The notes beneath the pieces were generated by a model, which was not told the DNA's origin, did not search any database, and saw nothing but the letters and a program-made list of their open reading frames with translations. Of a DNA stretch of 64,000 nucleotides, positions 46,859 through 55,471 are shown in pieces. Both the position numbers and the translations under genes were made by a program. The DNA comes from a bacterium (GTDB taxonomy: Bacteria > Bacillota > Bacilli > Lactobacillales > Streptococcaceae): assembly GCA_905221455.1 (NCBI GenBank), contig CAJNDF010000008.1, forward strand, positions 58,884 through 122,883, given 5' to 3'. Each line of letters opens with the position of its first letter. The first letter of the stretch is position 1.

Positions 46859-46892
46859 CGGAAAGGAATTTCACAATCTTTCCGTTTTTTTA
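46859..46892 (+). terminator. Terminator upstream of the replication genes
   Basis: ACGGAAAG / CTTTCCGT stem followed by T7. Confidence 0.7.
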
Positions 46893-46907
46893 TTTTCAGG
46901 AGGGAAA

Positions 46908-47081
46908 ATGACAAAAGAATTACAATCATCACGCTATATTGTCATTTCATTTTTAGTACGTGAAATGGGAATTGACATTGTTGAAGCCATCTCTCTTATG
47001 GCTGAATTAGAAAAAAGTGGCTTGGTTCGATTGGAATCAAGTGGAGATTTAATACTCAAAGAACTTGGAGGAGCGCTATGA
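46908..47081 (+). CDS. Small ICE protein upstream of repA, 57 aa
   Basis: 57 aa from ATG 46908 with CAGGAGGG. Sequence RYIVISFLVREMGIDIVEAISLMAELEKSG looks like a short helical, possibly DNA-binding protein common before repA in streptococcal ICEs. It overlaps repA by 4 bp. Function not known. The longer frame starting at 46821 is rejected as it runs through a terminator. Confidence 0.7.
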   Translation: MTKELQSSRYIVISFLVREMGIDIVEAISLMAELEKSGLVRLESSGDLILKELGGAL

Positions 47082-47857
47082 AACGAATTACCGCAAATCA
47101 ATACCAAACTTCAGAACGGTATTATAAATTACCTAAAATTCTTTTTGAGGATGAGAAATATATGGATATGAAACTAGAAGTAAAGGTGGCTTATTCTATT
47201 TTAAAAGATCGTTTAGAATTATCTCTCAGTCGTGGTTGGATAGATGAAGAAGGAGCAGTCTATTTAGTATTTTCTAATTCTAAACTGATGAAGCTATTAG
47301 GTTGTTCGAAGTCAAAATTACTGTCCATCAAAAAAACTCTTAAAGAATATGACTTAATTGATGAAGTCCAGCAGTCTTCAAGTGAGAAAGGAAGACTAGC
47401 TAATAAGATTTATTTAGGGGAATTATCTTCTACCCCAGTAGGTAATTCAAACAGGCCTAGTATTAAAAAAAGACTAGGGCAGGTTGAAAATGAAACGGCC
47501 CCCGTCTCACATTCAGCCCCTAGTGAGACTGAAGTTAGTGAGACTAAATATAGTGAGACTGATTCTTTATTTATTGAGGATGAGGAGGATAGGAATACTC
47601 AACCTATCTTGAAAAGAAAAGTAGAAAAGGTCACAAAATATGATCGAGATTATATTTGGGGATTGGTACAAGATCAATTTAGACGAGAGGGTTTTTCTGA
47701 AACAGCCAGTGAAATTGCTATGACTGATTTTGAGAGAGTCTATCAGTATGCTCTAGATAATGTTCGCTTTGTTAGACGAGCGGAAGTACTTGCTGAATTT
47801 GTGTTTAATGGCTTGTATTCCGTTTGGAATAACCGTGTTAGAAAAGGAGGTGGTTAA
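47078..47857 (+). CDS. repA: RepA_N replication initiator of the ICE
   Basis: 259 aa. The first 115 residues are the RepA N-terminal domain: ERYYKLPKILFEDEKYMDMKLEVKVAYSILKDR, SLSRGWIDEEGAVYLVFSN, LGCSKSKLLSIKKTL. The rest is polar linker and helical C-terminus. In Gram-positive ICEs this protein supports replication of the excised circle. Starts within the stop of the 57-aa gene; followed directly by a small membrane peptide gene. Confidence 0.88.
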   Translation: MKRITANQYQTSERYYKLPKILFEDEKYMDMKLEVKVAYSILKDRLELSLSRGWIDEEGAVYLVFSNSKLMKLLGCSKSKLLSIKKTLKEYDLIDEVQQSSSEKGRLANKIYLGELSSTPVGNSNRPSIKKRLGQVENETAPVSHSAPSETEVSETKYSETDSLFIEDEEDRNTQPILKRKVEKVTKYDRDYIWGLVQDQFRREGFSETASEIAMTDFERVYQYALDNVRFVRRAEVLAEFVFNGLYSVWNNRVRKGGG

Positions 47858-47959
47858 ATGTCGCCAATCGAGTGGATATTAGTTATGCTCATTTTCATTT
47901 CAAGTGGTGTGACTATTTGGACATTGATAGTCGATCAGAAAGGGGTGATAAAGAAATGA
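47858..47959 (+). CDS. 33-aa single-pass membrane peptide
   Basis: ATG 47858 follows a very good AAAGGAGG (spacing 6) and directly follows the repA stop. It encodes MSPIEWILVMLIFISSGV... DQKGVIKK, one membrane helix with a basic tail, and overlaps the methyltransferase start by 4 bp (ATGA). The coupling and ribosome site argue that it is translated. No known function. Confidence 0.65.
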   Translation: MSPIEWILVMLIFISSGVTIWTLIVDQKGVIKK

Positions 47960-49314
47960 AATTTATTGATTTATTTTCAGGTATCGGTGGCTTTCGACTT
48001 GGAATGGAAAGTGTCGGACACAAGTGTATTGGATTTTGTGAGATTGATAAATTTGCTAGAAAATCTTATAAGTCCATTTTTCAAACGAAAGGAGAAATAG
48101 AATTTCATGACATACGAGATGTTTCAGATGACGAATTTAAAAAACTTAGAGGGAAAGTCGATGTCATCTGTGGGGGATTCCCTTGTCAAGCATTTTCAAT
48201 CGCAGGAAGACGATTGGGATTTGAAGATACTAGAGGAACTTTGTTCTTTGAAATTGCTCGAGCGACCAAACAAATCCAACCACGTTTTCTTTTTCTTGAA
48301 AATGTTAAAGGCCTACTCAATCACGATAAGGGACGGACGTTCACCACAATTCTTACCACACTTGATGAGTTGGGGTTTGATGTTGAGTGGCAGGTGCTTA
48401 ACAGTAAGGATTTTGGCGTTCCCCAAAACAGAGAGAGGGTGTTTATTATCGGACATTCTAGAAAGAAAGGTACCAGACTCCTATTTCCTTTCAGACGAGA
48501 AGGTCAAGCAACTAACCCTGAGACTTTGAAAGCACTAGGGAATTTAAATCCATCAAGAAGTGGAATGAGTGGTAAAGTCTATTATTCAGAAGGTCTTGCG
48601 CCAACCTTAGTTCGTGGAAAAGGAGAAGGATTTAAAGTTGCGATTCCTTGTATGACACCAGACAGATTAGAAAAAAGACAAAATGGTAGACGTTTCAAGG
48701 ATAATCAAGAGCCAATGTTTACTTTAAATACTCAGGATCGCCATGGTATTGTCGTTGTTGGAGATTTACCAACTAGCTTTAAGGAAACAGGTCGCGTCTA
48801 TGGAAGTGAGGGCTTATCTCCAACACTGACTACGATGCAAGGTGGAGATAAAATCCCCAAAATACTGATTCCAGAACCAATCCAATTTTTAAAAGTGCGG
48901 GAAGCAACTAAAAAAGGATATGCTCAAGCAGAGATTGGAGATTCAATCAATTTAGAAAGACCAAGTTCTCAGTATCGTCGTGGTAGAGTTGGAAAAGGTA
49001 TAGCGAATACGTTAACAACTAGTGGGCAAATGGGAGTAGTAGTGGCTAGCTATGAAGGGGAAGATAAGCAAGTTTATCATGTAGCCGGTGTCTTAATTGA
49101 TGGGCAATTTTACCGTTTGAGGATACGAAGAATCACCCCTAAAGAGTGTTTTAGACTGCAGGGATTTCCTGATTGGGCTTTTGAAGCTGCTAGAAAAGTC
49201 TCTAGTAATAGTCAGCTCTATAAACAAGCTGGTAACAGTGTAACCGTTCCTGTGATTGCCGCAATCGCAAAGAAATTAAAAGAAGTAGAGGAAAAAGATG
49301 AAAGCGTTAAATAA
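47956..49314 (+). CDS. C5-cytosine DNA methyltransferase
   Basis: 452 aa. Motif I DLFSGIGGFRLGMES at the N-terminus, catalytic motif IV GGFPCQAFSIAGRR near residue 73, motif VI ENVKGL, motif VIII QNRERVFIIG, target region with repeats of LTTMQGG/LTTSGQMG, and motif X KQAGNSVTVPV near the end. The start at 47956 is set by motif I and GGGGTGA upstream. No restriction endonuclease is adjacent, so it probably protects the ICE from host restriction. Confidence 0.93.
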   Translation: MKFIDLFSGIGGFRLGMESVGHKCIGFCEIDKFARKSYKSIFQTKGEIEFHDIRDVSDDEFKKLRGKVDVICGGFPCQAFSIAGRRLGFEDTRGTLFFEIARATKQIQPRFLFLENVKGLLNHDKGRTFTTILTTLDELGFDVEWQVLNSKDFGVPQNRERVFIIGHSRKKGTRLLFPFRREGQATNPETLKALGNLNPSRSGMSGKVYYSEGLAPTLVRGKGEGFKVAIPCMTPDRLEKRQNGRRFKDNQEPMFTLNTQDRHGIVVVGDLPTSFKETGRVYGSEGLSPTLTTMQGGDKIPKILIPEPIQFLKVREATKKGYAQAEIGDSINLERPSSQYRRGRVGKGIANTLTTSGQMGVVVASYEGEDKQVYHVAGVLIDGQFYRLRIRRITPKECFRLQGFPDWAFEAARKVSSNSQLYKQAGNSVTVPVIAAIAKKLKEVEEKDESVK

Positions 49315-49747
49315 AGAGTCAATACTAGATTGTGATGAATTAGAAACAGAATTACATGATGCAGAAATCAAACAGCTGGATGAACAAATATTTTTGATGC
49401 CCAATTATCCATGTGAGTTTGAGGTGACATTTTTAGATGATTACCATAAAAAACACAACTACCCCCTATTTTATGAATCCTATCTTCAAAACATTATGGA
49501 ATTCCTTGAAAGTCAGGATATAAAGAACGGAGCTGATGCCTTTGTAGATGATCATCAAAATCTTGTTTTTGTTTTATATGGACAAGGCTATCGAGCCGAG
49601 GGAAAAGAGGGAATACTTACAACCCAAGTAACTGTAAAAGCTTATGATGAAGACAAGCAACCGATTAACTTCGCAAATTTATTAGATTCCTTAATCGTTT
49701 CAGAATATCAAATGGAACCGAATCTTTGGGAGGTCTCCCATGATTGA
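49298..49747 (+). CDS. Hypothetical ICE protein, 149 aa
   Basis: 149 aa, acidic, soluble. The gene starts inside the end of the methyltransferase gene (17-bp overlap) and itself overlaps the next by 8 bp, so it belongs to a tightly packed operon. Segments YPCEFEVTFLDDYHKKHNYPLFYESYLQ and NLVFVLYGQGYRAEG suggest a small alpha/beta protein. No family or function recognised. Genes of this size are regular at this point in Tn5252-like ICEs. Confidence 0.75.
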   Translation: MKALNKESILDCDELETELHDAEIKQLDEQIFLMPNYPCEFEVTFLDDYHKKHNYPLFYESYLQNIMEFLESQDIKNGADAFVDDHQNLVFVLYGQGYRAEGKEGILTTQVTVKAYDEDKQPINFANLLDSLIVSEYQMEPNLWEVSHD

Positions 49748-50120
49748 TCTCTATCTAAGTAAAAATAGCCAAAGAAATCAACTTCTTTTAGACTTCTTCC
49801 AAAACTATGGCATCGAGGTATCTTGTCATTCGATTTCTGAAATGACAAAGGACAAATTAATTGAGATGATGAGCTATTCTTCAGATTGTTTTGAGTTTTT
49901 ATCGCCCAACTTATTACGATTTAAGAACCGTGACAATCTAAGATTAACGGATTTCATTGAAATGATATTAAAAAATCCTGAACTAACCATCAGACTTCCT
50001 CTTGCGGTTTCAAATAAGAGAGTTTATCCAAATCTAAATTTGGAGGAAGCTAGAGCTTTATTGCCAAGAGATACGAAACAATTGATTTACATGGAACAAA
50101 CACATTATTTATCTAGTTAA
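49740..50120 (+). CDS. ArsC/Spx-like protein without active-site cysteine
   Basis: 126 aa with the fold pattern of the ArsC/Spx family: IDLYLSKNSQRNQLLLDFFQNYGIEV at the N-terminus, and NPELTIRLPLAVSNKRVYPNLNLEEARALLP in the second half (the family has PxLIRRPLLV). The N-terminal CxxC or CxxS is replaced by KNSQ, so it cannot act as a reductase and may be a regulator or RNA polymerase-binding protein like Spx. Overlaps its neighbour upstream by 8 bp. Confidence 0.65.
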   Translation: MIDLYLSKNSQRNQLLLDFFQNYGIEVSCHSISEMTKDKLIEMMSYSSDCFEFLSPNLLRFKNRDNLRLTDFIEMILKNPELTIRLPLAVSNKRVYPNLNLEEARALLPRDTKQLIYMEQTHYLSS

Positions 50121-50132
50121 AGGAGAAGCAAT

Positions 50133-50366
50133 ATGGCTGAACGATTTTGGGAGAACTTGTCCATTATTTTGGCTGAAAGAAATATTAGCTGGATTGAGTT
50201 AACCAGAAAAATGTTTGCAGGAGAGTTTCACTATCCAAGTGAATTGAATCGTTTGTATCAAAAGATTCGCCACTATAAGATGGAACAACGAATGCCTCAA
50301 AGTCCATGGGTAGAAAGGATTGTGCAGGTATTAGATTTAGATTATGAAGATTTATTTCGGAGGTAA
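50133..50366 (+). CDS. Hypothetical ICE protein, 77 aa
   Basis: 77 aa. FWENLSIILAERNISWIELTRKMFAGEFHYPSELN looks like a divergent helix-turn-helix in which the first and second helices match XRE proteins, and VERIVQVLDLDYEDLF matches the helix that often ends such domains. AAAGGAGAAG upstream. Possibly a regulator of the ICE; not firmly assigned. Confidence 0.65.
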   Translation: MAERFWENLSIILAERNISWIELTRKMFAGEFHYPSELNRLYQKIRHYKMEQRMPQSPWVERIVQVLDLDYEDLFRR

Positions 50367-50368
50367 CT

Positions 50369-50956
50369 ATGAAAAGAATAATTCCAGTTTATATATTCCA
50401 ACAAGTAAATGTCTTATTGGTATCTCTATACTTACTGAAATTGCTTTGTATCGGTGAGTTAACTATACTACAGATTCTCTATGGTTCGTCACTCATTTCA
50501 TTTTTATGGATATATGGTCAACGTAAAAAAGCGCATAAGGTCAGTATGAAATCTAGGATGAAATGGCTTGGTATTGGATTAGCTAGTCTACTGATTATAA
50601 GTCTATGTTTTAGCTTAATCCATGCTCAAGGAAGCACGAATCAAGCAAACTTAATTGACCTACAACATCAGGTTCCTTGGTTTTCATTTTTATTGTTCTT
50701 AATCAATGCGAGTATGGTTGAAGAATTTCTGTATCGAGAAATTTTATGGAACTTGGTTAGAAAATTAGATATTCGAGTTGCTTTGACAAGTGTTTTATTT
50801 GCCTTAGTACATCATCCAGGAACCATTCTAGCTTGGTGTTTATATGTTTCACTTGGGATGTTTTTAGGGATGGTGCGCTATAAATCTGACTTATGGGGAA
50901 GTATGGGTTTACATTTGGTGTGGAACCTACTAGTTTATAGTTTGCTGCTTGTTTAG
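50369..50956 (+). CDS. CPBP family intramembrane metalloprotease
   Basis: 195 aa with about six membrane helices. The CPBP/Abi motifs are EEFLYREILW near residue 117, FALVHHPG near 150 and HLVWNLL near 186, which form the metal site. These are linked to bacteriocin self-immunity and prenyl-protein processing. Here it sits in the ICE maintenance module; GGAGG precedes the ATG, and the gene starts 2 bp after the previous stop. A terminator follows. Confidence 0.85.
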   Translation: MKRIIPVYIFQQVNVLLVSLYLLKLLCIGELTILQILYGSSLISFLWIYGQRKKAHKVSMKSRMKWLGIGLASLLIISLCFSLIHAQGSTNQANLIDLQHQVPWFSFLLFLINASMVEEFLYREILWNLVRKLDIRVALTSVLFALVHHPGTILAWCLYVSLGMFLGMVRYKSDLWGSMGLHLVWNLLVYSLLLV

Positions 50957-50968
50957 GGAAATGAAATG

Positions 50969-51001
50969 CTAACGTTATTTCATAATGTTAGTCTTTTATT
51001 T
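50969..51001 (+). terminator. Terminator before the conjugation leader
   Basis: CTAACGTTAT / ATAATGTTAG stem then TCTTTTATTT. Confidence 0.75.
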
Positions 51002-51076
51002 CAAAATCTTTATTTAGTATGAATTTAGCTCTACAGGAAAATAAAAAATGTGATAAAAATTTCAACTACTCTTATC

Positions 51077-51269
51077 TATAATAAAGCTACCTGTTCTTTG
51101 AAAATTGAATCCACTCCGTCTTGATTAGCGTGCCTGTGTAAGTAGGGACTGAGAGTATTTCCCTGTGAAGGGCAACTGGCACAAGACGTGTGTGAGAATT
51201 TTCTAACAGACACGGAGTTTATCGTTACCAGACTGAAACGATGCGACAAACTAGATAAAGGAGTTAATC
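51077..51269 (+). ncRNA. Long structured leader RNA of the conjugation operon
   Basis: TATAAT at 51077-51082 is followed by about 180 nt without an ORF. ACTCCGT (51113-51119) pairs with ACGGAGT (51212-51218) to close a domain; inside, GTGCC/GGCAC and GGGA/TCCC pair. It ends at AAAGGAG just before the first transfer gene. It may be a regulatory leader controlling the T4SS operon, or an RNA with a role in transfer. Confidence 0.5.
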
Positions 51270-51569
51270 ATGAAGGTAGTAAACTTGTATGATTTGAAAC
51301 AAATGGGAAATAAAGGTGGTTGTACCATCCAATTGATTCATCACTTTCCCTTTGGTATGGGCTTAGGACATCTCAAAAAAGACTACATTGAATTTAAACG
51401 TGTTGGTATCTTTGATGGGAAAGCAGTAGAAGTTACTCTTCGAGAACCTTATTCGAGAGATCTACTGCAGGTTGTCAAATCGATTAAGCAACGTCAAAAA
51501 TTGATAGCTTATCGCTATAAAGAAGGAAAGCTGCTATTTGTGAAGAAGGAGGCATCAGATGTCCTCTGA
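51270..51569 (+). CDS. Hypothetical ICE protein, 99 aa
   Basis: 99 aa. VNLYDLKQMGNKGGCTIQLIHHFPFG and LREPYSRDLLQVVKSIKQRQKLIAYRYKEGKLLFV suggest a small alpha/beta protein. GGAG with usual spacing. It opens the conjugation operon, overlapping the DUF3801 gene by 11 bp. No function recognised. Confidence 0.7.
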   Translation: MKVVNLYDLKQMGNKGGCTIQLIHHFPFGMGLGHLKKDYIEFKRVGIFDGKAVEVTLREPYSRDLLQVVKSIKQRQKLIAYRYKEGKLLFVKKEASDVL

Positions 51570-52047
51570 ACAACAGGAACGAATGGCAGTTCAATATGCT
51601 GAGCGTAGTCTTTTATTTACTGTAAAAAGTCTTTTAAAGATTCTAGAATGGTCTAGACGTCAGGCTTTAGCACAGGATTCCGCCTATAAAATAGGGGTAC
51701 AGAAATTAGAAGAATTGCTACAATCTCCTTATTCGATTGATACGATTAATCTGAAAAAAGATTTTTTAGATAAACCAATTGATATAGAGAAATTTAAAGC
51801 TTTTTTAGAAAAAGAAGAGATTCCTTTAGCCATCGCTTGGCAAGGGGATTCTCTTCATTTCTACACGAAAGACCGTTCGATTCTAGACAATCATTTAGAC
51901 CATCTGTTAGAAAAAATGGTTAATGATCCGGAGAAATTAGCTGATTTTACCATGGATAAGTCATTAGACGATGCAATTGATGAGGCTAAATCCCAAATTA
52001 CCTTTAGACAAGAAGGAGCCGTCAAACAGAAAGAGATGGTGAGATGA
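51559..52047 (+). CDS. DUF3801/PcfB-like conjugation protein
   Basis: 162 aa. AVQYAERSLLFTVKSLLKILEWSRR at the start and EIPLAIAWQGDSLHFYTKDRSIL in the middle match the PcfB/DUF3801 family, which assists the coupling protein in loading the relaxosome. It precedes and overlaps the VirD4 gene by 4 bp, the usual arrangement. Confidence 0.78.
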   Translation: MSSEQQERMAVQYAERSLLFTVKSLLKILEWSRRQALAQDSAYKIGVQKLEELLQSPYSIDTINLKKDFLDKPIDIEKFKAFLEKEEIPLAIAWQGDSLHFYTKDRSILDNHLDHLLEKMVNDPEKLADFTMDKSLDDAIDEAKSQITFRQEGAVKQKEMVR

Positions 52048-53924
52048 TGTACAGTGGAAAGAAATTCCTATTATTCTCACTGTTAGGTATCTTACTAGGC
52101 TATCTTTTTCATCGTTTGACGCTTTTGTATGATTCCTATACTGGAAATACCTTAGATAAATGGACTCATCTTCTGATGGAAGGTCAAGATGAAGTTCTTC
52201 AATCGCCATGGAATGTTTCCTTTACTGGAAAATCCAGTGCTTTTTTTCTACTAGGCTTTGTGATGATGTTGCTGGTTTATCTCTATTTAGAGACTGGTAA
52301 AAAACAATATCGAGAAGGAGTAGAATACGGGAGCGCCCGTTTTGGAACTCTAAAAGAAAAGAAGCTCTTTTACGGTAAGGAATTTTCTCATGATACAATC
52401 TTAGCCCAAGATGTTCGTTTGACATTATTAGATAAAAAATCAGCCCAATATGATAGGAATAAGAATATTGCGGTGATTGGAGGTTCAGGAAGTGGGAAGA
52501 CATTTCGCTTTGTGAAACCCAATCTGATTCAAATGAATAGTTCTAATATTGTAGTGGATCCTAAAGATCACTTGGCCGAAAAAACAGGCAAACTCTTTTT
52601 AGAACATGGCTATCAAGTAAAGGTGTTAGATTTAGTCAATATGAAGAACTCAGATGGCTTCAATCCTTTTCGCTATATAGAGACAGAAAATGATTTGAAT
52701 CGTATGCTGACGGTTTATTTCAATAACACCAAAGGCTCTGGCTCTCGTAGTGATCCATTTTGGGATGAAGCTTCTATGACTTTGGTAAGAGCTTTAGCTT
52801 CCTACTTGGTCGATTTCTATAACCCACCTAAAACAAGAGAACAGCTCATTGAAGAGAGTCGTTTAAGTCAAAAGGAATACCAAAACTTGTTGAAACGTCA
52901 AAAAAAAGAAGTGGAAGAGCGAAAAAAACGAGGGCGTTATCCAAGTTTTGCTGAAATCTCAAAACTCATTAAACACTTATCCAAGGGTGAAAACCAAGAA
53001 AAAAGTGTCTTGGAAATTCTATTTGAAAATTATGCTAAAAAGTATGGGACTGAAAATTTCACCATGCGAAATTGGGCAGATTTCCAAAATTATAAGGATA
53101 AGACTCTGGATTCTGTTATAGCTGTAACCACTGCTAAATTTGCCCTCTTCAATATTCAAAGTGTCATGGATTTGACCAAAAGAGATACCCTTGATATGAA
53201 GACATGGGGCAAGGAAAAATCAATGGTTTACCTAGTTATCCCAGATAACGATAGTACCTTTCGCTTTCTTTCAGCCCTCTTTTTTTCAACCGTATTTCAA
53301 ACCCTAACAAGACAAGCAGATATTGATTTTAAGGGTCAATTGCCTCTTCATGTGAGAGTCTATTTAGATGAGTTCGCAAATATCGGAGAAATTCCAGATT
53401 TTGCTGAACAAACCTCAACAGTCCGTTCTCGGAATATGAGTCTCGTTCCCATTCTTCAAAATATTGCCCAACTTCAAGGGCTCTATAAAGAAAAAGAAGC
53501 TTGGAAAACCATTTTGGGGAACTGTGATAGCTTAGTCTACTTAGGTGGTAATGATGAAGATACCTTTAAATTTATGAGTGGCTTACTCGGTAAACAAACC
53601 ATTGATGTTCGAAATACGAGTCGTTCCTTTGGCCAGACAGGTTCAGGATCCCTTTCTCATCAAAAGATTGCTCGTGATTTAATGACACCCGATGAAGTCG
53701 GAAATATGAAACGGCATGAATGCTTGGTTCGAATTGCCAATATGCCTGTCTTTAAAAGCAAAAAATACAATTCTATTAAGCATCCAAACTGGAAATACCT
53801 AGCCAATCAAGAAAGCGATGAACGGTGGTGGAACTATCAAATCAATCCTTTGAATCAAAGACAAGAAAATCATCTTGAAGGCCTTAGAATTCGTGATTTA
53901 ACTTTTGAATCTAGTTTAAAATAA
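52044..53924 (+). CDS. virD4: VirD4/TraG-type coupling protein
   Basis: 626 aa. Two N-terminal membrane helices (residues about 7-25 and 68-88), Walker A GGSGSGKT near residue 146, PFWDEASMTLVRALASYL, Walker B VYLDEFANIGEIPDF near 445, and a typical TraG C-terminus. An inserted Lys-rich section lies near residues 270-330. This ATPase brings the relaxase-DNA complex to the secretion channel at the membrane. Confidence 0.93.
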   Translation: MMYSGKKFLLFSLLGILLGYLFHRLTLLYDSYTGNTLDKWTHLLMEGQDEVLQSPWNVSFTGKSSAFFLLGFVMMLLVYLYLETGKKQYREGVEYGSARFGTLKEKKLFYGKEFSHDTILAQDVRLTLLDKKSAQYDRNKNIAVIGGSGSGKTFRFVKPNLIQMNSSNIVVDPKDHLAEKTGKLFLEHGYQVKVLDLVNMKNSDGFNPFRYIETENDLNRMLTVYFNNTKGSGSRSDPFWDEASMTLVRALASYLVDFYNPPKTREQLIEESRLSQKEYQNLLKRQKKEVEERKKRGRYPSFAEISKLIKHLSKGENQEKSVLEILFENYAKKYGTENFTMRNWADFQNYKDKTLDSVIAVTTAKFALFNIQSVMDLTKRDTLDMKTWGKEKSMVYLVIPDNDSTFRFLSALFFSTVFQTLTRQADIDFKGQLPLHVRVYLDEFANIGEIPDFAEQTSTVRSRNMSLVPILQNIAQLQGLYKEKEAWKTILGNCDSLVYLGGNDEDTFKFMSGLLGKQTIDVRNTSRSFGQTGSGSLSHQKIARDLMTPDEVGNMKRHECLVRIANMPVFKSKKYNSIKHPNWKYLANQESDERWWNYQINPLNQRQENHLEGLRIRDLTFESSLK

Positions 53925-53944
53925 AAATAGAAAAGAGGAAATAG

Positions 53945-54187
53945 ATGATTACGCATTTTAAAGGTTTTGTTTATGGAGTAGACGCAAGTGCTATGTTTGC
54001 ACAAGCTATGTCTTTGTTACAGAAGGGCTTGATTGCGGTTGGTGCCTTTCTCGTTGTTGTGGGGATTGTCAATCTTGCAACCAACATTAAAGATGGTGGA
54101 CCAGGTGTTCGGAATGCCATTCTTGAAATTGTCGGTGGAGTTATGGTAGGGGCTGCTGGAGCCTTTGTAACCCAGATTTCAATTTAG
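53945..54187 (+). CDS. Maff2/VirB2-like small membrane protein
   Basis: 80 aa with two membrane helices (KGLIAVGAFLVVVGIVNLA and IVGGVMVGAAGAFVTQ). Size, topology and position between the coupling protein and the VirB6-like gene fit the Maff2/VirB2-like subunit of Gram-positive T4SS. GAGGAAATAG upstream. Confidence 0.75.
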   Translation: MITHFKGFVYGVDASAMFAQAMSLLQKGLIAVGAFLVVVGIVNLATNIKDGGPGVRNAILEIVGGVMVGAAGAFVTQISI

Positions 54188-54203
54188 GAGGATAAACAAT
54201 GAT

Positions 54204-55058
54204 ATGAATCTTAGTTTAGTCTCACCCTTTGTTTACCTTGCATCTGAAAAAATATCAGCTGAAAATTTATTTGAAGGGTTTAATGTAGATTTACAATCTA
54301 CGGTAGATCTGATTAAATCTCTATCTAGCTACAATCCAACTGTTTGGACTTATATGTCTAGTATTACTAAAAGTGTCATGCAGCCTATTGGAGTTGCGAT
54401 TTTATCAGTTGTTCTCATCTTAGAATTTTCGAAGATGGCAAAGAAAATTGCTAACTCAGGTGGAGCGATGACCTTTGAAGCATTAGCGCCGATGTTGATT
54501 AGTTATATTATGGTCGCAGTTGTAATTACCAACACTACCGTCATTGTAGAAGCCATCATCGGGATTGCGAGTCATGCCATTGAACAAGTGGCTTCGATTG
54601 TGGCTCACGGTGGGGCAAAGTATGATACCATCTCTGGATTAAAAGGTTCAGGATTTATTGGCCGGATGATTGTGGGATTTTTCGCCCTCCTCATTTGGCT
54701 TGTTCGGATAGTAAGTGCAGCCATGGTCAATCTTTTGGTATCCATTCGATTTATTCAACTTTACCTTATGATTCCATTTGCCCCTCTTACGATTCCAACA
54801 TTTTTAAGTGATGAGTGGAAGTCTATTGGTATTGGCTATTTAAAAAATATTATGGTCTATGCGGTACAAGGGGTTCTTATTTTTCTGATTGTTTCTCTTG
54901 TTCCTTTGTTTGAATCTGCTGGGAAAATAGCTGTTTCAAATGGTGCAGGAGTCCTGCAATCACTTGCGATTATGTTTGGTAGTTTAATACAAGCTATCTT
55001 ACTGATTATCGCCCTCGTTGGTTCTCAACGTACGGCTCGCTCAATCTTAGGTATGTAA
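54204..55058 (+). CDS. VirB6/TrbL-like T4SS membrane protein
   Basis: 284 aa with about six membrane segments and the conserved middle VNLLVSIRFIQLYLMIPFAPLTIPTFL. Proteins of this type form the inner-membrane channel of the T4SS. Starts at 54204 behind GGAGG; an ATG at 54199 is out of frame. A hairpin with T-tract follows at 55065. Confidence 0.82.
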   Translation: MNLSLVSPFVYLASEKISAENLFEGFNVDLQSTVDLIKSLSSYNPTVWTYMSSITKSVMQPIGVAILSVVLILEFSKMAKKIANSGGAMTFEALAPMLISYIMVAVVITNTTVIVEAIIGIASHAIEQVASIVAHGGAKYDTISGLKGSGFIGRMIVGFFALLIWLVRIVSAAMVNLLVSIRFIQLYLMIPFAPLTIPTFLSDEWKSIGIGYLKNIMVYAVQGVLIFLIVSLVPLFESAGKIAVSNGAGVLQSLAIMFGSLIQAILLIIALVGSQRTARSILGM

Positions 55059-55064
55059 TTAGAT

Positions 55065-55098
55065 AAAGGCTAGGAAGTGAATGCTTCTTAGCCTTTTT
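55065..55098 (+). terminator. Attenuating terminator inside the T4SS operon
   Basis: AAAGGCTAGGAAG / CTTCTTAGCCTTTTT stem between the VirB6-like and PrgI genes. Confidence 0.7.
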
Positions 55099-55111
55099 AG
55101 AAAGGAAAGTC

Positions 55112-55471
55112 ATGAATACACGTGTCTTTAAAGACATCTCAAAATACCAACACAGGGCTTGGTTAGGCTTCACCACAAGACAAATTATCTTTGTTTTACC
55201 AGCCTTTATTGTCACAATTATTGTTTTGGGCTTGAATCTCTTTTTCTGGCAATTTGGAGATTGGTTTGTTTACGGTTTTGTGTTTGCCTTTACCATTCCC
55301 CTCATGCTTTTTGGAGTCTATAAACCCAATGATTTATATTTTGAACATTATTTGAAATACCGTCTTCATTTTGAATTAACGGTTCCCCTACGCACAATTA
55401 CAGGAAAGAAAGGATCTGAATATGAAAAGAAAATCAAATACATTAAAGAAACAAAAAACTTCAATGACTAA
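55112..55471 (+). CDS. prgI: PrgI family T4SS membrane protein
   Basis: 119 aa. FKDISKYQHRAWLGFTTRQI then two membrane helices and PNDLYFEHYLKYR are the PrgI signature. GAAAGG before the ATG. It overlaps the VirB4 gene by 50 bp, typical of this pair; PrgI works with the VirB4 ATPase in the channel. Confidence 0.88.
   Translation: MNTRVFKDISKYQHRAWLGFTTRQIIFVLPAFIVTIIVLGLNLFFWQFGDWFVYGFVFAFTIPLMLFGVYKPNDLYFEHYLKYRLHFELTVPLRTITGKKGSEYEKKIKYIKETKNFND

Noticed and set aside
46821..46907. Longer start for the 57-aa protein at 46908
   Set aside because: The added codons run through a terminator hairpin and have no ribosome site.
47872..47955. Longer N-terminus of the DNA methyltransferase
   Set aside because: The region is used by the 33-aa membrane peptide in another frame, and methyltransferase homology begins at 47956.
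48107..48529. 140-codon plus-strand frame inside the methyltransferase
   Set aside because: Shadow frame in a gene with clear methyltransferase motifs.
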